In this document: positions 4,523 through 5,438 of the stretch, piece by piece
Layout of the letters: every line of letters starts with the position of its first letter
How positions within the stretch are numbered: the first letter of the stretch is position 1
Origin: Kiritimatiellia bacterium
GTDB taxonomy: Bacteria > Verrucomicrobiota > Kiritimatiellia > RFP12 > DVOR01
Reading direction: 5' to 3'
DNA: 5,438 bases
Assembly (NCBI GenBank): GCA_017646485.1
Contig: JAGCML010000052.1
Coordinates: forward strand, 1 to 5,438
The notes under the pieces: model-generated
Told to the model about the DNA's origin: nothing
Database searches by the model: none
Seen by the model: the letters and a program-made list of their open reading frames with translations, nothing else
Translations under genes and position numbers: made by a program

Positions 4523-4661
4523 GCATACGTAAGACACTCCCAGCCGCCGTATGGCCAACAATCCACACCAAATTGCACACCGTTGGATGACGATCATTCT
4601 TGTGGTCGTCTTTGGTGTTTTTTTACGTGTTTTCTGGGAATTGATTGACTTACACGTCTTC
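4484..4661 (+). repeat. Tandem duplication, copy 2 (ftsL tail remnant, spacer, start of full ftsI)
   Basis: Copy 2 begins where copy 1 is broken off and continues past the end of similarity into the complete ftsI. It includes a leftover ftsL tail (4484-4522), the strongly conserved spacer block 4513-4535, and the first 37 codons of ftsI (4551-4661). Confidence 0.9.
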
Positions 4662-5438
4662 ATTCCGCGGTCCCCCGACTATCGGGAAAGAAAGTATGAC
4701 AACACCTACGAACTTTTAGGGTTACGCGGACGAATTCTTGATCGAAATGGAGTGGTCTTAGCAGAGAGCGTCTCAGGTCGCGAAGTGGCCATCGACGCTC
4801 AAGACCCTGCGCTGGAAAATAAAAAGATTGACCGCGACAATCTGCCCATTGAACTCGCAGAATTGCTGGGCGTCAATCAAGAAAAACTCATTGAAGCCTA
4901 CGCCAGCGGCCGCCGCTACACCAAGATTTGCACAATTACAGACGACGCGCTCATTCACGAACTTCAACGCCGTAAAGACCCCTCAAACACCACCAATCGC
5001 ATCGCAGGTGTTAGCATCGCGACCGTTCGTTCGGTCCGTTCCTACCCGAATGGCGCTCGCCTCTGCCACGTCTTAGGCTTTGTCAATCACGATGGTGAAG
5101 GCGTCTATGGCATTGAGCAACGCTTTAACAAGGAACTCTCTGGCACAAACGGCATGGTGCATGCGGTCTATGATGGACGACGCCGCGAGATTCGTTCGCG
5201 CCGCATTGACGAAGTGCAGCCCGAACACGGCAAAGACATCTACCTGACCATTGACAATAATATCCAGTACATTATTGAAAATGCGCTCTCCAATGCGCTC
5301 ACAAAATTCCAAGCAGAATCTGGTACGATTATTGTTCAACACGTCAAAACGGGTGAAATTCTGGGAATGGCCACCCTGCCCAGTTTCAAACCTCAGGAAT
5401 TCAATAAGCACTTTCAAGACGAGTGGAAAAATATCGCC
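4551..5438 (+). CDS. ftsI: Peptidoglycan D,D-transpeptidase FtsI (PBP3-type), N-terminal part (3' end outside window)
   Basis: FtsI is the class B penicillin-binding protein that crosslinks septal peptidoglycan, anchored in the inner membrane beside FtsW. The 296 visible residues have a short basic cytoplasmic start, a membrane anchor at about 13-30, and the class B pedestal domain with Leu-Arg-Gly-Arg-Ile-Leu-Asp-Arg-Asn-Gly (58-67). Then come Arg-Ser-Tyr-Pro-Asn-Gly (163-168), Leu-Gly-Phe-Val-Asn (175-179), and Gly-Val-Tyr-Gly-Ile-Glu-Gln-Arg-Phe (184-192). The transpeptidase domain begins near Ile-Tyr-Leu-Thr-Ile-Asp (230-235). The catalytic Ser-x-x-Lys and later motifs lie beyond the window. 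ATG 4551 is the first start after an in-frame TAA at 4530-4532, and its first 37 codons match the upstream duplicate. No Shine-Dalgarno site is visible before it (the preceding 15 bases are C-rich). Position right after rsmH and ftsL in the dcw cluster supports FtsI over other class B PBPs such as PBP2. Confidence 0.92.
   Translation, partial: MANNPHQIAHRWMTIILVVVFGVFLRVFWELIDLHVFIPRSPDYRERKYDNTYELLGLRGRILDRNGVVLAESVSGREVAIDAQDPALENKKIDRDNLPIELAELLGVNQEKLIEAYASGRRYTKICTITDDALIHELQRRKDPSNTTNRIAGVSIATVRSVRSYPNGARLCHVLGFVNHDGEGVYGIEQRFNKELSGTNGMVHAVYDGRRREIRSRRIDEVQPEHGKDIYLTIDNNIQYIIENALSNALTKFQAESGTIIVQHVKTGEILGMATLPSFKPQEFNKHFQDEWKNIA

Noticed and set aside
4485..4532. 15-codon ORF between the short peptide gene and ftsI
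   Set aside because: No Shine-Dalgarno site; it reads through the ftsL tail remnant in a different frame. Only useful as proof that ftsI does not start further upstream.

Overview
The window is a piece of a Gram-negative chromosome with two envelope-building gene groups, both on the + strand, separated by about one kilobase of non-coding DNA. The genes are an LPS-transport permease, LpxA, MraZ, RsmH, a FtsL-like protein and FtsI. Making lipid A and having the mraZ-rsmH-ftsL-ftsI order shows a diderm bacterium with the classical division and cell wall (dcw) cluster. The LpxA, the unusual RsmH and the long, weakly conserved FtsL-like protein would fit the Verrucomicrobiota/Lentisphaerota area. 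That placement is a low-confidence impression, not something the sequence proves.

Region 1 (1-1504): the C-terminal part of an LptF/LptG-family permease runs in from the left edge. It is followed 10 bases later by a complete lpxA with a strong ribosome binding site. A long perfect hairpin with a T-run ends the transcript at about 1504. The pair joins the first step of lipid A synthesis to the export of finished LPS.

Region 2 (1505-2491): no convincing protein gene. It holds a 375-base element closed by a 21-bp inverted repeat (1524-1546 with 1878-1898) and filled with smaller hairpins. A competing pairing partner lies just downstream (1940-1947). Further on are a 14-base inverted repeat (1986-2055) and other hairpins. 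Next come two copies of an A-tract/T-tract motif (2320-2339 and 2362-2380) and a sigma70-like promoter (2411-2440) placed to drive mraZ. I did not recognise the 375-base element as RNase P RNA, tmRNA, 6S or SRP RNA. It may be an unrecognised structured RNA or a small terminal-inverted-repeat element.

Region 3 (2492-5438): mraZ, rsmH and the FtsL-like gene are packed with 3-10 base gaps, and ftsI runs off the right edge. Between the FtsL-like gene and ftsI lies the most unusual feature: a diverged tandem duplication of about 185 bp carrying the end of ftsL, the spacer and the first 37 codons of ftsI. Copy 1 has become a 39-residue membrane peptide with a good Shine-Dalgarno site. The full-length ftsI starts in copy 2, behind a leftover ftsL tail and without a visible Shine-Dalgarno site. 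RsmH and LpxA also carry substitutions at normally conserved positions.
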